Assembly: GCF_000160775.2 (NCBI RefSeq)
Contig: NZ_CM001024.1
Coordinates: 1,840,019-1,904,018, forward strand
Length of the DNA stretch: 64,000 nucleotides
Source: Aeromicrobium marinum DSM 15272
GTDB taxonomy: Bacteria > Actinomycetota > Actinomycetes > Propionibacteriales > Nocardioidaceae
Direction: 5' to 3'
Both the position numbers and the translations under genes were made by a program. The notes under the pieces were generated by a model. That model saw only the letters and a list, made by a program, of their open reading frames with translations. It was not told the DNA's origin and searched no databases. How positions within the stretch are numbered: the first letter of the stretch is position 1; each line of letters opens with the position of its first letter. Positions 29,615-39,009 of the stretch are shown here, one piece after another.

Positions 29615-30534
29615 GTGATCAGGCGGGCGCCGGCGACCGGTCCGCGTGCCTGCACGACGTCGGCGCACACCTGGGCGGCCGCGAGGGCGAAGGCGATGTC
29701 GAGACCCTCGGCCTCGCTGCCGGCGAGGAAGACCGTCGTCGGTCCCGAGCCGGACACGATCGCCCCGAGGGCCCCGGCGTCCCTGCCGAGGTCGAGCGTC
29801 GCCTGCAGCTCGGGCCTCAGGGACAGGGCTGCCGCCTGGAGGTCGTTGGACAGGGCGGCGCCCAGCTCGGCCGGATCGCCGGCCCGCAGGGCGCTCAGGA
29901 GGTCGTCTGGAACGCGCGGCTCCTCGACGTCCGCCCCGTCCTGGAGCCGGTCGAACTCGCCGAAGACGGCGGGCGTGGAGAGTCCGACGGCGGCGATCGC
30001 GACGACCCAGTGGTACGAGCCGCGGGAGCGGGCGAGCACCGGACTGACCAGCTCACCACGGCCCCCGCCCACCGCGTTGCCCCCGTGCAGCAGGAACGGC
30101 ACGTCGCTGCCGAGCCGGGTCGCCAGCTCCTGCAGCTCGTCGCGGGACATCCCGAGGCCCCACTCGGCGTTGCAGGCCACCAGGGCGGCCGCTGCGTCAG
30201 CCGATCCTCCGGCCATGCCGCCGGCGACCGGGATCGCCTTGCGGATGGCGAGGTCGACGCCCTCCTCGACCCCCATCGTCTCGCGCAGGAGGTCGGCCGC
30301 GCGGACCGCGAGGTTGCGGTCGTCGACCGGGACCTCGTCGCTCTCGCCGGTCGACGGCGCCTCGCTGTGCACGGTGACCGTGATCCGACCGTCGTCACGC
30401 GAGGTCGCCCGGACCTCGTCGTGCAGGTCGACGGCCTGGTACACCGTGGCCAACGAGTGGTAGCCGTCGTCCCGCGCCGGGCCGACGGCCAGGGACAGGT
30501 TGATCTTGGCGGGTACCCGCACGGTCGACGTCAC
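29611..30534 (-). CDS. ispE: 4-(cytidine 5'-diphospho)-2-C-methyl-D-erythritol kinase IspE
   Basis: IspE phosphorylates CDP-methylerythritol in the non-mevalonate isoprenoid pathway. The 307-residue GHMP kinase has the N-terminal VPAKINLSL block, the ATP loop PVAGGMAGGSADAAAAL at about 101-117 and the C-terminal VSGSGPTTVFL block. TAGGTT at 30541-30546 on the minus strand, 6 nt before the GTG, gives a leaderless start. ABC-F overlaps its stop. In relatives it normally follows rsmA; here an amidase-like gene lies between. Confidence 0.96.
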   Translation of the reverse strand: MTSTVRVPAKINLSLAVGPARDDGYHSLATVYQAVDLHDEVRATSRDDGRITVTVHSEAPSTGESDEVPVDDRNLAVRAADLLRETMGVEEGVDLAIRKAIPVAGGMAGGSADAAAALVACNAEWGLGMSRDELQELATRLGSDVPFLLHGGNAVGGGRGELVSPVLARSRGSYHWVVAIAAVGLSTPAVFGEFDRLQDGADVEEPRVPDDLLSALRAGDPAELGAALSNDLQAAALSLRPELQATLDLGRDAGALGAIVSGSGPTTVFLAGSEAEGLDIAFALAAAQVCADVVQARGPVAGARLIT

Positions 30535-30571
30535 TCGACCAACCTAGGGGACGCCACGAACCAGGACCTGC

Positions 30572-31789
30572 TCAGGCGAGGGCCGCGGCGAGGTCGAGCA
30601 GGGCCAGGTCGCTGCCCGCCGGGCCGACCAGGCTCAGCCCGACCGGGACCCCGGCGGTCGTGGACAACGGGACCGAGACCGTCGGCAGTCCGCCGAGCCC
30701 GGCCAGGCACGTCAGGCGGATCGTGGCGCGACGCAGCGCCGGGAGGTGGTCGGCGTCCCGCACGAGGGGCGCGACCGTCGGAGCCGTGGGGACGACCAGC
30801 ACCTGCTCGGCCAGGGCCGTGCGGATGAGGTGACGCCACTCCGCGACCTGCTCGGTCGAGCGTCTCGTCCACACGGGGTCGACCGAGGCCGCGTGACGGA
30901 ACCGGGCACCGACGTCGGCACCGATCGCGTCGGCGTGCTCCTCGACCCACCGGCCGTGCACCTGCCACGCCTCGGCGGCCACCACGGTCTGGAAGGCGTG
31001 GAGCGCCGCGTCGGTCGCCAGCAACCCGGAGTCCCAGTGCTCGAGTCCGACCATCGCGGGGTCGAGCACCTCTCGCACCTGGTCGTCGGCGGCCGCGAGG
31101 ATCGCCGGGTCGACCACCAGACCCGACACCGTCGCGACGTCCGCCGGCAGGAGGGTCGCCCCGACGCGCGCCAGCGACTCCACCCCGGCCGTCACCCACC
31201 CGACGGTGTCGAAGCTGGGCGAGAGGTTCGTGGCACCGGACGCGTCCACCACTCCCTGGGTCGGTCGCATGGACCACAACCCCTGGTAGGCGGCCGGGAC
31301 CCGGAGGCACCCGACCGTGTCGGTGCCCAGCCCGACCTGGGCGTGACCCAGGGCGACAGCGGCCGCGGCGCCGCAGTTGGCACCACCGGCGAGCCGGTCG
31401 GGGGCCCGGGGGTTGGTCGTGGCCCCCACGTGCGGGTTGGTCCCGGTCAACGCGTTGCCGAGCTCGTCGATCTGCGCGATGCCTCGCACCGAGGCGCCGG
31501 CCGCCAGCAGCGACGCCACCACGGGCGCGTGGTCGGTCTCGGGAGCCGAGGTGGCCACCCGCACCGGATGCCCGAGTCCGCGACGCTGTCCCGCCACGGC
31601 GACCATGTCGCTCACGGCCAGTGCCATGCCGTCCAACGGTCCCCGGGCGGTCGGAGGCACGAGCGGGTCGCCGACGACGCGCCACACCCGTCGGTCGAAG
31701 CCGCCGGCCGTCGCCTCGTCGTCGACGGCGCTCTGGTCACGGGCGTGACGGCCGCCGCGAAGAGGTCGCGCACCGGTGGGGATCGACAT
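30572..31789 (-). CDS. Amidase-family protein with substituted catalytic triad (pseudoenzyme candidate)
   Basis: This 405-residue protein aligns along the amidase signature fold: GPLDGMALAVSDMV, the GGANCGAAAAVALG glycine-rich loop and GTDTVGCLRVPAA. The catalytic positions differ. Ser60 replaces the lysine, Ala137-Asn138 replaces the Ser-Ser pair, and Cys161 stands where the nucleophilic serine belongs. It may be a non-catalytic binding protein or a different hydrolase using the cysteine. It is shorter than the usual 450-500 residues. Its -10 TAGGGT (31798-31803) includes the rsmA stop codon, so it has its own promoter within the rsmA-ispE block. Confidence 0.85.
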   Translation of the reverse strand: MSIPTGARPLRGGRHARDQSAVDDEATAGGFDRRVWRVVGDPLVPPTARGPLDGMALAVSDMVAVAGQRRGLGHPVRVATSAPETDHAPVVASLLAAGASVRGIAQIDELGNALTGTNPHVGATTNPRAPDRLAGGANCGAAAAVALGHAQVGLGTDTVGCLRVPAAYQGLWSMRPTQGVVDASGATNLSPSFDTVGWVTAGVESLARVGATLLPADVATVSGLVVDPAILAAADDQVREVLDPAMVGLEHWDSGLLATDAALHAFQTVVAAEAWQVHGRWVEEHADAIGADVGARFRHAASVDPVWTRRSTEQVAEWRHLIRTALAEQVLVVPTAPTVAPLVRDADHLPALRRATIRLTCLAGLGGLPTVSVPLSTTAGVPVGLSLVGPAGSDLALLDLAAALA

Positions 31790-31800
31790 CGTCAGCCACC

Positions 31801-32682
31801 CTAGTGGGACGGAGGGCCGACGTCCCCACCCCGGGCGGATCCGGGCAGATGCGCGGCGAGCCGCACGTAGTCGTGGACGTCGAGCTGCTCGCCTCGGGTG
31901 CGCGGGTCGATGCCGGCCGCCAGGAGGGCCGCCTCGGCGACGTCGGGCGATCCCGCCAGGCCGGCGAGCGCGGCGCGCAGCGTCTTGCGGCGCTGGGCGA
32001 AGGCCGCGTCGACCACCGCGAAGGTCGTGCGTCGCAGCCGCTCGTCCCCCAGCTCGGTGCCGGGTGGCCGCCGACGCCACGCGACGAGGGCGGAGTCGAC
32101 GTTGGGCGCCGGCCAGAACACCTGGCGACCCACGGTGCCGGCCAGCTCGACCTGGGCGTACCAGGCGGCCTTGACGCTGGGGACGCCGTAGATCTTCGAC
32201 CCCGGGGCGGCCGCCAGGCGGTGCGCCACCTCGGCCTGCACCATCACCAGCCCGGAGGTGATCGACGGGAACGCCTCGAACCAGGTCAGCAGGACCGGCA
32301 CGGAGACGTTGTACGGCAGGTTCGCCACGAGGGCCGTCGGCGCGGGTCCCGGCAGCTCGGTGACGCGCATCGCGTCAGCGAGCACGACCTCGACGTCGCG
32401 ACCGGGGGCCCGGTCGGCCAGGGTGGCGGGCAGGCCGCCGGCGAGGGCCGGGTCGATCTCGACCGCGACCACCCGCCGCGCGACCTCCAGGAGCGCCAGC
32501 GTCAGCGAGCCCAGCCCGGGGCCGATCTCGACGACCACGTCGGTCGGTCCGACCCCCGACACCCGCACGATGCGGCGCACCGTGTTGGCGTCGATGACGA
32601 AGTTCTGGCCCCGTTGCTTGGTGGGCCGCACCCCGACCTGCTCGGCGAGGCGACGGATGTCGGTGGCGCCGAGCAGGCGCAC
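31801..32682 (-). CDS. rsmA: 16S rRNA (adenine1518-N6/adenine1519-N6)-dimethyltransferase RsmA/KsgA
   Basis: RsmA dimethylates two adenines near the 3' end of 16S rRNA during 30S maturation. It has [20 protein letters not shown] at the start, the SAM loop [11 protein letters not shown], and the catalytic NLPYNVSVP motif. The GTG at 32682 is the first usual start after the rpf stop, giving 293 residues. A start at 32730 overlapping rpf is possible because relatives have a few more N-terminal residues. Confidence 0.95.
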   Translation of the reverse strand: MRLLGATDIRRLAEQVGVRPTKQRGQNFVIDANTVRRIVRVSGVGPTDVVVEIGPGLGSLTLALLEVARRVVAVEIDPALAGGLPATLADRAPGRDVEVVLADAMRVTELPGPAPTALVANLPYNVSVPVLLTWFEAFPSITSGLVMVQAEVAHRLAAAPGSKIYGVPSVKAAWYAQVELAGTVGRQVFWPAPNVDSALVAWRRRPPGTELGDERLRRTTFAVVDAAFAQRRKTLRAALAGLAGSPDVAEAALLAAGIDPRTRGEQLDVHDYVRLAAHLPGSARGGDVGPPSH

Positions 32683-32693
32683 GGGTGCGTCGG

Positions 32694-33890
32694 TCAGAGC
32701 AGGCCCAGCTTCCGGGCGCAGGAGGGCCACTGGCCCCAGCCCGAGCGCGCCTGCAGGGCGCTGGCGCGCTGGATCTGCTCCTCACGGCTGGCCTCGCTGG
32801 GCAGGCCGGAGCCACCCATCGAACGCCACGTCGGCAGGCTGAACTGGACGCCGCCGTAGTAGCCGTTGCCGGTGTTGGTGGCCCAGTTGCCGCCGGACTC
32901 GCACTGCGCGAGGCGGTCCCACACGGAGTCGCCGGTCGCGAAGTTGGCCGCGGCCGGGGCACGGGTACCGACCCGCTCCACCTGCGGCGTGGGCTCCACG
33001 AGCACCTCGCGCTCGAGCACGACGCGCTCCCGCACCTCGCCGTCGGCGATCACGACGTCGACGGTCTCGACGGCGCGGCCGACGGTGCCGGGGGTCTCGA
33101 CGGTGGTGTCGCCGCGCAGCAGCTCGGGGTCCTCGATCGTCTGCACCTCGAAGGGGACGTCGACCTCCTCGGTGCGCGTCTCGGTCTGGACGCGGACGAC
33201 CGTCAGGACGGCGTCCGGTGCCACGAGGGTGTCGAGGCCGGGATCGACCTCGTCGGACTCGCCGAGGGTCACCCCCGCCTCGGCCAGGACCTCCGCGACC
33301 GACGGGGCGGCCGTCTGCACGGACCGGGTCTCGCCGTCGGCGACGACCTGCAGGTTCTTGGTGGTGCTGACGACGACGTCAAGGCCCTCGCGGGGGATCT
33401 CGTCGGCGTGGTCCTCCGACACGTAGTCGTCCTCGGCCGGCTCGATGCCGTGGCGGTCGAGCAGGTCGCCCACCGTGGGCTCGTAGGCGATCTCCTCGGT
33501 GGCCGAGCCGTCGACGGTGATGGTCACGGGCTTGGCGTACTCGACGACGATCTCGTCGGTCTGGTCGAGCGGCGCCGAGACGGCCACGTTGATCCGGTCG
33601 TCCTCACGGATGGCGATGTCGCGGGACTCCAGCACCTCGTCGACCGTGGTCGCGAAGGTGCGGATCTGCTCGGTCTCGCCGTCGACCGTGAGCTCGACGG
33701 AGTGCGAGAAGGTCGCGTAGGCGGCGGCTCCGCCGGCCACGACGGTCAGGATGAAGACGTTGAGGGCGATGACCCACGGGGTCTTGGCGAACCCGCCCTC
33801 GGGGGTACGGACCGCGCGGCGCAGCCGGGCGCGCATCGTCGCGGTCAGGGACTTCGGGGTGCCCTGGTGGGCGTGGTGGTGCTGACTCAA
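32694..33890 (-). CDS. rpfB: Resuscitation-promoting factor (RpfB type)
   Basis: RpfB is a cell-wall muralytic enzyme that helps dormant cells regrow. The 398-residue protein has a His-rich N-terminus (HHHAH), one membrane anchor at about 38-60, three DUF348 repeats, a G5 domain and a C-terminal Rpf lysozyme-like domain with [13 protein letters not shown] (catalytic Glu) and [17 protein letters not shown]. The TTG start is chosen because a GAGGAA site lies 7-8 nt before it. TAGGCT at 33955-33960 is the likely -10, giving a leader of about 58 nt. It sits in the conserved tatD-rpfB-rsmA order. Confidence 0.95.
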   Translation of the reverse strand: MSQHHHAHQGTPKSLTATMRARLRRAVRTPEGGFAKTPWVIALNVFILTVVAGGAAAYATFSHSVELTVDGETEQIRTFATTVDEVLESRDIAIREDDRINVAVSAPLDQTDEIVVEYAKPVTITVDGSATEEIAYEPTVGDLLDRHGIEPAEDDYVSEDHADEIPREGLDVVVSTTKNLQVVADGETRSVQTAAPSVAEVLAEAGVTLGESDEVDPGLDTLVAPDAVLTVVRVQTETRTEEVDVPFEVQTIEDPELLRGDTTVETPGTVGRAVETVDVVIADGEVRERVVLEREVLVEPTPQVERVGTRAPAAANFATGDSVWDRLAQCESGGNWATNTGNGYYGGVQFSLPTWRSMGGSGLPSEASREEQIQRASALQARSGWGQWPSCARKLGLL

Positions 33891-33998
33891 ACTGTGTTCC
33901 TCGTCTGTTGGTGCGCGCAGCGAAGCGCTCGGACGGCCGCCGTGCGGCCCCAGCAGCCTAGCGAGGGACGTGGTCACGTCCAACCGTAAAGCCCGGAA

Positions 33999-34874
33999 TC
34001 ACACCGCATCCGCCCCGTGGCGGGGCCAGGGACCCCCGAAGGCACGATCGGTGTTCTCCTCCACGGCCCGGCACAGGTCCCCCAGGTCGACCGATCGTGT
34101 TTCGGCCATGTATCGCAGGGTTATCGGGACGAGGTAGGACGCGTTGGGGCGGCCGCGGTGCGGCATCGGGGTGAGGAACGGCGCGTCGGTCTCGACCAGG
34201 ATCCGGTCCAGTGGTGTGCCCTTCAGCGCATCCCTCAGATCCGGGGCGTTCTTGAAGGTCACGGTGCCGGCGAAGGACAGGTAGGCGCCCCGCTCGACAC
34301 AGGCGCGGGCGAAGTCCGCGTCACCGGAGAAGCAGTGCAGCACGGTCCGCTCGGGCAGGCCCTCGTCGTCGAGGACGGCGAGCACGTCGTCGTGGGCGTC
34401 GCGGTCGTGGATCACCAAGGCGCGGTCGTGACGTTTGGCGATCGCGATGTGCTCGCGGAACGAGCGGTGCTGGGCGTCACGACCCTCGACCCCGGTGCGG
34501 AAGTAGTCCAGGCCGGTCTCCCCCACGGCGCGGACCTGCGGGTGCGCCGCGAGCCGGTCGATCTCGGCCAGCGCGTCGTCCAGCTGACCGGCGGCGGACA
34601 GCGCAGGGGTCTCGTTGGGGTGCAGGGCCACGGCGGCGACCACCGCCGGGTGCGCCTCGGCGGTCGCCACGGCCCACGCCGAGCTGGGCAGGTCGCAGCC
34701 GACCTGCACGATCCGGGCGACGCCGACCGAGGCGGCCAGGTCGAGGGCGTCGGCGACGTCGATCCGGTGTCCGCCGCGGATGCGGTGGTCCAGGTGGCAG
34801 TGGTTGTCGACGACGGGGTGCGGCAACGGCTCGGGGACCGGCGGCCACGAGGCATCCGGAAGGTGCACGCTCAC
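33999..34874 (-). CDS. tatD: TatD family metal-dependent deoxyribonuclease
   Basis: TatD proteins are cytoplasmic metal-dependent 3'-5' exonucleases of the amidohydrolase fold. The 291-residue protein has VDNHCHLDH (metal His residues), GETGLDYFR, VIHDRDAHDD, LHCFSGD and VETDAPFLTP, the full set of family blocks. The GTG lies 6 nt after TAGGCT (34881-34886), indicating a leaderless transcript. It stands between metG and rpfB as in many actinobacteria. Confidence 0.95.
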   Translation of the reverse strand: MSVHLPDASWPPVPEPLPHPVVDNHCHLDHRIRGGHRIDVADALDLAASVGVARIVQVGCDLPSSAWAVATAEAHPAVVAAVALHPNETPALSAAGQLDDALAEIDRLAAHPQVRAVGETGLDYFRTGVEGRDAQHRSFREHIAIAKRHDRALVIHDRDAHDDVLAVLDDEGLPERTVLHCFSGDADFARACVERGAYLSFAGTVTFKNAPDLRDALKGTPLDRILVETDAPFLTPMPHRGRPNASYLVPITLRYMAETRSVDLGDLCRAVEENTDRAFGGPWPRHGADAV

Positions 34875-34892
34875 CCGAGGAGCCTACCCACG

Positions 34893-35007
34893 CGGGGCGG
34901 TGGATTCGCGACCGAATGTTCTCGTCGGTGCCGAGGCGACCGTATCCGGGCCGTTTCGGTCCGCTGGGCACCCGCCAGGGCCATTCGGTCGCGAATCCAC
35001 CGCCCCG
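34893..35007. repeat. Long-loop inverted repeat between tatD and metG
   Basis: Perfect 26-bp arms (34893-34918 and 34982-35007, core GTGGATTCGCGACCGAATG) enclose a 63-bp loop. Its sequence is unrelated to the other two elements, but the scale is the same. It may be a third dispersed element or the metG terminator. Confidence 0.8.
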
Positions 35008-35014
35008 GAGGGGG

Positions 35015-36604
35015 TCAGTCGAGGTCGATGCGGGGGAACAGGGCGTCACTCTTGACGACCCGGGTGCCGGCCGGCAGCTGGCCCCAGCGGGCGACGTCGG
35101 CGACCCGCTGGTCGGCCAGCGGACCGATCGCGTCCCCCGCTCCCAACGAGTCCCACAGCACCGCGGTCGCCTTCGGCATGACCGGGTGCAGCAGCACCGC
35201 GAGGGCCCGCAGACCCTCGGCAAGCGTCACGAGGATCGTCGCGAGGCGCTCGGCGGCCGCCTCGTCGCCGTCGGCGGCAGCCTTGGCCACGGTCCACGGT
35301 GCCTGGTCGGTGACGTAGCCGTTCAGGTCGTCGACGACCCGCCAGACCGCCGCGACCGCGTCGTGCGGTGCCACCGCGTCGATCGCCGCCTCGGCGTCGG
35401 CCACCGCGCCTACCACCCCGTCGACGATCGTGGCCTCCGCCGCGCCGCCCGCACCGGCCGGCGGCAGGACGCCCCCGTGGTACTTGCCGATCATCGCCGC
35501 CACCCGCGAGGCCAGGTTGCCGAAGCCGTTCGCCAGCTCCGCGTGGTACCGCGCCCCGATGTCCTCCCACGAGATCGAGCCGTCGTTGCCGAACGTCAGC
35601 GCCCGGGTGAAGTAGTACCGGTACGCGTCGGAGCCGAAGGTCTGGACGATCTGGTCGGGGTGGATGCCGTTGGCCTTGCTCTTGGACATCTTCTGGCCGC
35701 CCACCAGGATCCAGCCGTGCGCGAAGACCCGGTGCGGCACGGGCAGACCCGCGGCCATCAGCATGGCGGGCCAGATGATCGCGTGGAACCGCACGATGTC
35801 CTTGCCCACGATGTGCAGGTCGGCCGGCCAGAGCCGGTCGAACCGGGCCTCGTCCTGGCCGTAGCCGACGGCCGTGACGTAGTTGAGCAGCGCCTCGATC
35901 CACACGTAGAAGATGTGGTCGTCGTCCCACGGCACGGGGATGCCCCAGTCGAACGTCGACCGCGAGATGGACAGGTCGGTCAGCCCCCGCGACACGAACG
36001 ACACGACCTCGTTGCGGGCCGAGGCCGGCTGCACGAAGTCGGGATGGGCGTCGTAGAAGTCCAGCAGCCGCTGCTGGAAGTCGCTGAGCCGGAAGAAGTA
36101 GTTCGCCTCGGTGACGTGCTCCACCCGGCTGCCGTCGAGCACCGAGACCCGGTGTCCCGCGTCGTCGCCCTCGCCGTCGCGCACGTCGTCGTCGCCGACG
36201 AACTCCTCGCTGCCCACGCTGTACCAGCCCGAGAACTCCCCGCGGTAGACCGCGCCGGCCTCGTTCAGCCGTTCCCAGAACGCCTGCACACCTCGGGCGT
36301 GCCGCGGTTCGGTGGTGCGGATGAAGTCGTCGTTGGAGGCGTCGATCGTGGCGAGCATCGGCTTCCACTCGGTCTCCACGAGGCGGTCGACCCAGTCCTG
36401 CGGCGAGACCCCGGCCGCGGCCGCCTTGCGCAGCACCTTCTGACCGTGCTCGTCCACCCCGGTCAGGTAGTGGACCTGCTCGCCGCGCTGACGGTGCCAG
36501 CGCGCCAGGACGTCACCGATGGTGGTGGTGTACCCGTGGCCGATGTGGGGAGCGTCGTTGACGTAGTAGATCGGCGTCGTGACGTAGAACGTCGGGTCGG
36601 GCAT
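35015..36604 (-). CDS. metG: Methionyl-tRNA synthetase
   Basis: This class I synthetase charges tRNA-Met. The 529-residue protein has the HIGH motif at 20-23 (APHIGHG), the KMSKS motif at 305-309 and the TPIYYVND start. No zinc-knuckle cysteines are seen in the connective region, as in the short actinobacterial form, and there is no C-terminal tRNA-binding extension. TAGGAT at 36611-36616, 6 nt before the ATG, predicts a leaderless mRNA. Confidence 0.97.
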   Translation of the reverse strand: MPDPTFYVTTPIYYVNDAPHIGHGYTTTIGDVLARWHRQRGEQVHYLTGVDEHGQKVLRKAAAAGVSPQDWVDRLVETEWKPMLATIDASNDDFIRTTEPRHARGVQAFWERLNEAGAVYRGEFSGWYSVGSEEFVGDDDVRDGEGDDAGHRVSVLDGSRVEHVTEANYFFRLSDFQQRLLDFYDAHPDFVQPASARNEVVSFVSRGLTDLSISRSTFDWGIPVPWDDDHIFYVWIEALLNYVTAVGYGQDEARFDRLWPADLHIVGKDIVRFHAIIWPAMLMAAGLPVPHRVFAHGWILVGGQKMSKSKANGIHPDQIVQTFGSDAYRYYFTRALTFGNDGSISWEDIGARYHAELANGFGNLASRVAAMIGKYHGGVLPPAGAGGAAEATIVDGVVGAVADAEAAIDAVAPHDAVAAVWRVVDDLNGYVTDQAPWTVAKAAADGDEAAAERLATILVTLAEGLRALAVLLHPVMPKATAVLWDSLGAGDAIGPLADQRVADVARWGQLPAGTRVVKSDALFPRIDLD

Positions 36605-36651
36605 GCGGCCATCCTAGTGAGCCGCCGACCCGCCTCGGCGGGCCGACCACC

Positions 36652-37641
36652 TCAGCGGGTCCGGAAGCCGCGACGCTGGCTGACGGTGATCGGCGAGACG
36701 TTGCCGAACCCGCGCAGGGGACGCGGCGGGAGCGCCCGCTGCTCGAACTCCTGGCCCAAGGTGGCAGCGGTGTCGTCGTCGACGAGGACGCGGTTGCTGC
36801 GGGCGACGTGCGACAGCCGGGCCGCGAGGTTCACGGGCGGACCGAACACGTCGCCGAGGCGGCTGATGACCGAGCCGGTGGCCAGACCGACCCGGATGGC
36901 GGGCAGGTCGTCCCTCGACCCCACCTGGGCGACCAGGTCGAGCGCCGTGCGGGTCGCGCCGCACGGGTCGGGACTGACGTAGAGGATCGCGTCACCCAGC
37001 GTCTTGATGACGCGGCCGCCCTGCGCCGTGATCAGGTCGGCGCACCGCTCCTCGAACCGTTCGACGAGCGCGGCCAGGTCGTTGTCGTCCAGGGAGTTCG
37101 AGAGGCTGGTGAAGCGGCTGAGGTCGGCGAAGCCGACGGTCATCTGCATCGACAGCAGCTCCTCGTCGGCCGCCCCGAGCGCCTCCAACCGCGCCGCGGC
37201 GGCGGCGAGGTGACGGCGCCACACGTGCAGCATGAGCTCCTCGAAGACCGGTGCGGCGTGCTGGGCGAGCCAGGTCGCCCGCTCCAGCCGGCTGCCGGCC
37301 CGGCCCGCGCCGACGTCGCGCTCGAGCTGGTCGATGAGGGTCGAGACCTCCCAGTCGGCCAGCTTGGCCATGGTCTGCCCCAGCGCCCGGGTCAGCCGGA
37401 CGGTCGTGTCGTCCTCCAGCACGCCCTGCTCGATCCCGGCCTGCACCGACCGGATCGCCCGGACGTCGGCGTCACCGAAGGCCACCGTCTCGCCCGGGTC
37501 GGGGAAGCCGAGGGCGCGCCACAACCGCTGGGCCTGCTCGGGCCCGACGCCTCCACGCTCCGCCACCTGGGCGGTGGTGTACCTCAGCTCGTCCTGCAGC
37601 AGGAGGGCGACCAGCTCCTCGCGCAGCTCAGATCGGTTCAT
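36652..37641 (-). CDS. Class III adenylate cyclase with N-terminal regulatory region
   Basis: This 329-residue cyclase makes cAMP from ATP. The catalytic domain (about 165-325) has metal ligands Asp173 (VGFADLSRFT) and Asp217 (LGDAIL), substrate lysine Lys213, Asp264 (GDVFG) for adenine, and transition-state residues Asn271 and Arg275 (VNLAARL), so it should be active. The N-terminal 160 residues are helical and begin with a MerR-like or helix-turn-helix-like stretch (YTTAQVAERGGVGPEQAQRLWRALGF), probably sensory. It overlaps the PH-domain gene by 14 bp. Confidence 0.9.
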   Translation of the reverse strand: MNRSELREELVALLLQDELRYTTAQVAERGGVGPEQAQRLWRALGFPDPGETVAFGDADVRAIRSVQAGIEQGVLEDDTTVRLTRALGQTMAKLADWEVSTLIDQLERDVGAGRAGSRLERATWLAQHAAPVFEELMLHVWRRHLAAAAARLEALGAADEELLSMQMTVGFADLSRFTSLSNSLDDNDLAALVERFEERCADLITAQGGRVIKTLGDAILYVSPDPCGATRTALDLVAQVGSRDDLPAIRVGLATGSVISRLGDVFGPPVNLAARLSHVARSNRVLVDDDTAATLGQEFEQRALPPRPLRGFGNVSPITVSQRRGFRTR

Positions 37642-38134
37642 CGGAGGTGCGGTGGGCCCGGGCGACCAGGTCGCTCACCGACCGGTGGAACTCCTCCACC
37701 CGAGGGATGTCACGCAGCAGCAGGCCCTGCTCCTCGCTGGCGCTGCGGATGACCAGCGTGCCGCACCGCAGGATCCGGTCGTTGAGGTTCTTCTCGAACG
37801 AGACGTCGTTGATCCGGCTCAGCGGGATGACCCGTCCGGTGCGGGTCAGGATGCCCTTCTGCTCCACGATCCGCTGGGTCGTGAGCGTGTAGGTCCACAG
37901 GTACCACCGCAGGAACGGGACGAACACGAACCACAGGAACACCAGCACGGCCACGCCGATGATCGCCCAGCGGACGTACCCGTCGCCGGAGTCACCCACC
38001 TGCGCGGCGCCGAAGGCACCCAGGAAGGCGACCGCGAGCAGCAGGACGAACGGCAGGAACAGGACCTTGACGTGCGTGCGGGTCGTGGTGAGGTTCTCCT
38101 CACCCGTCATGAGCATCTTCGGGGACAGCGCCAT
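37628..38134 (-). CDS. Membrane protein with bacterial PH domain (YdbS/DUF304-like)
   Basis: This 168-residue protein has two membrane helices at about 24-43 and 55-75. A bPH2 domain follows (YTLTTQRIVEQKGILTRTGRVIPLSRINDVSFEKNLNDRILRCGTLVI), the classic strand pattern of this family. The role is unknown; such proteins are membrane-associated and often near envelope or biotin-ligase genes. It is coupled to the cyclase by a 14-bp overlap. Confidence 0.88.
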   Translation of the reverse strand: MALSPKMLMTGEENLTTTRTHVKVLFLPFVLLLAVAFLGAFGAAQVGDSGDGYVRWAIIGVAVLVFLWFVFVPFLRWYLWTYTLTTQRIVEQKGILTRTGRVIPLSRINDVSFEKNLNDRILRCGTLVIRSASEEQGLLLRDIPRVEEFHRSVSDLVARAHRTSDEPI

Positions 38135-38146
38135 GGGCCGATCTTG

Positions 38147-38959
38147 TCACGGTTCGGTGCGCCGCGGCCGCACATGCGTGACATCCCCGGCGCTCACGGC
38201 GGTGCCGTCGACGACCAGCCGGCCCGAGCCGTCGACCGTGCCCACGGTCCCGGAGAGCACCGACCCGTCGGGCATCGCCACGTCGACCTGGCGGCCGACC
38301 GTGTCGCACCGCGCCACGTAGTCGCCCCGCAGGCCCGGATCGGCGACGCCGGCGGCCGCGACCCAGGCGCGGTAGTGCCGTGCCAGGTGGCGCAGGAGCG
38401 AGATCGTGATCGCGGTGCGGTCCAGGTCGGTGGCTCCGGCGATCGCGAGCGAGGTCGCGGTCGGCACGGGCAGCTGGTCCGGAGTGAGCAGGACGTTGAG
38501 GCCGATGCCCACCACGGCGGCCGGACCCTGCGGCGTCTCGACCCTCTCCAGCAGGATCCCCGAGATCTTGCGGCCGTCGACGAGCACGTCGTTGGGCCAC
38601 TTCAACCGCCCGTCGACCCCGAGGTCCCTCAGGGTGTCGTCGAGAGCGAGGCCGGCCAGCAACGGCAGCCAGACCCAGCGTCCGGCCGGCACCGCGTCGG
38701 GGCGCAGCACGACCGAGACCGCGATGCCGCTGCGGGCCGGGATCGAGAACGTCCGGTCGAGGCGTCCGCGGCCGTGCGTCTGGTGCTCGGCGGTGACCAC
38801 CGTGCCCTCCGGCGCGCCGGCCCGGGCCGCGTCGGCGGCATCGGCGTTGGTGCTGCCGGTGACGGGCTGGACGTCGATGCGGCGGTACCACCCCTGCTCC
38901 GGCGTCAACGCCGTCCGGAGCGCCTCGACGTCCAGCGGCGGAGGCGGCTCGGAGGTCAT
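38147..38959 (-). CDS. birA: Biotin-[acetyl-CoA-carboxylase] ligase BirA (no DNA-binding domain)
   Basis: BirA attaches biotin to the carrier domain of acyl-CoA carboxylase. The 270-residue protein has the biotin loop GRGRLD at 63-68, KWPND at 120-124 and [10 protein letters not shown]. It lacks the N-terminal helix-turn-helix of E. coli BirA, so it is an enzyme only. It is divergent from accD, placing the ligase beside the carboxylase genes whose biotinylated subunit it modifies. Confidence 0.95.
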   Translation of the reverse strand: MTSEPPPPLDVEALRTALTPEQGWYRRIDVQPVTGSTNADAADAARAGAPEGTVVTAEHQTHGRGRLDRTFSIPARSGIAVSVVLRPDAVPAGRWVWLPLLAGLALDDTLRDLGVDGRLKWPNDVLVDGRKISGILLERVETPQGPAAVVGIGLNVLLTPDQLPVPTATSLAIAGATDLDRTAITISLLRHLARHYRAWVAAAGVADPGLRGDYVARCDTVGRQVDVAMPDGSVLSGTVGTVDGSGRLVVDGTAVSAGDVTHVRPRRTEP

Positions 38960-39009
38960 GGGCAAAGCCTCACACACGGACGCGCCGGGGTGTCGATACG
39001 CTGGCCCGC

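Noticed and set aside
33891..33998. Cyclic-di-AMP riboswitch before rpfB, as known in other actinobacteria
   Set aside because: The leader from the likely -10 is only about 58 nt and shows none of the conserved riboswitch blocks.
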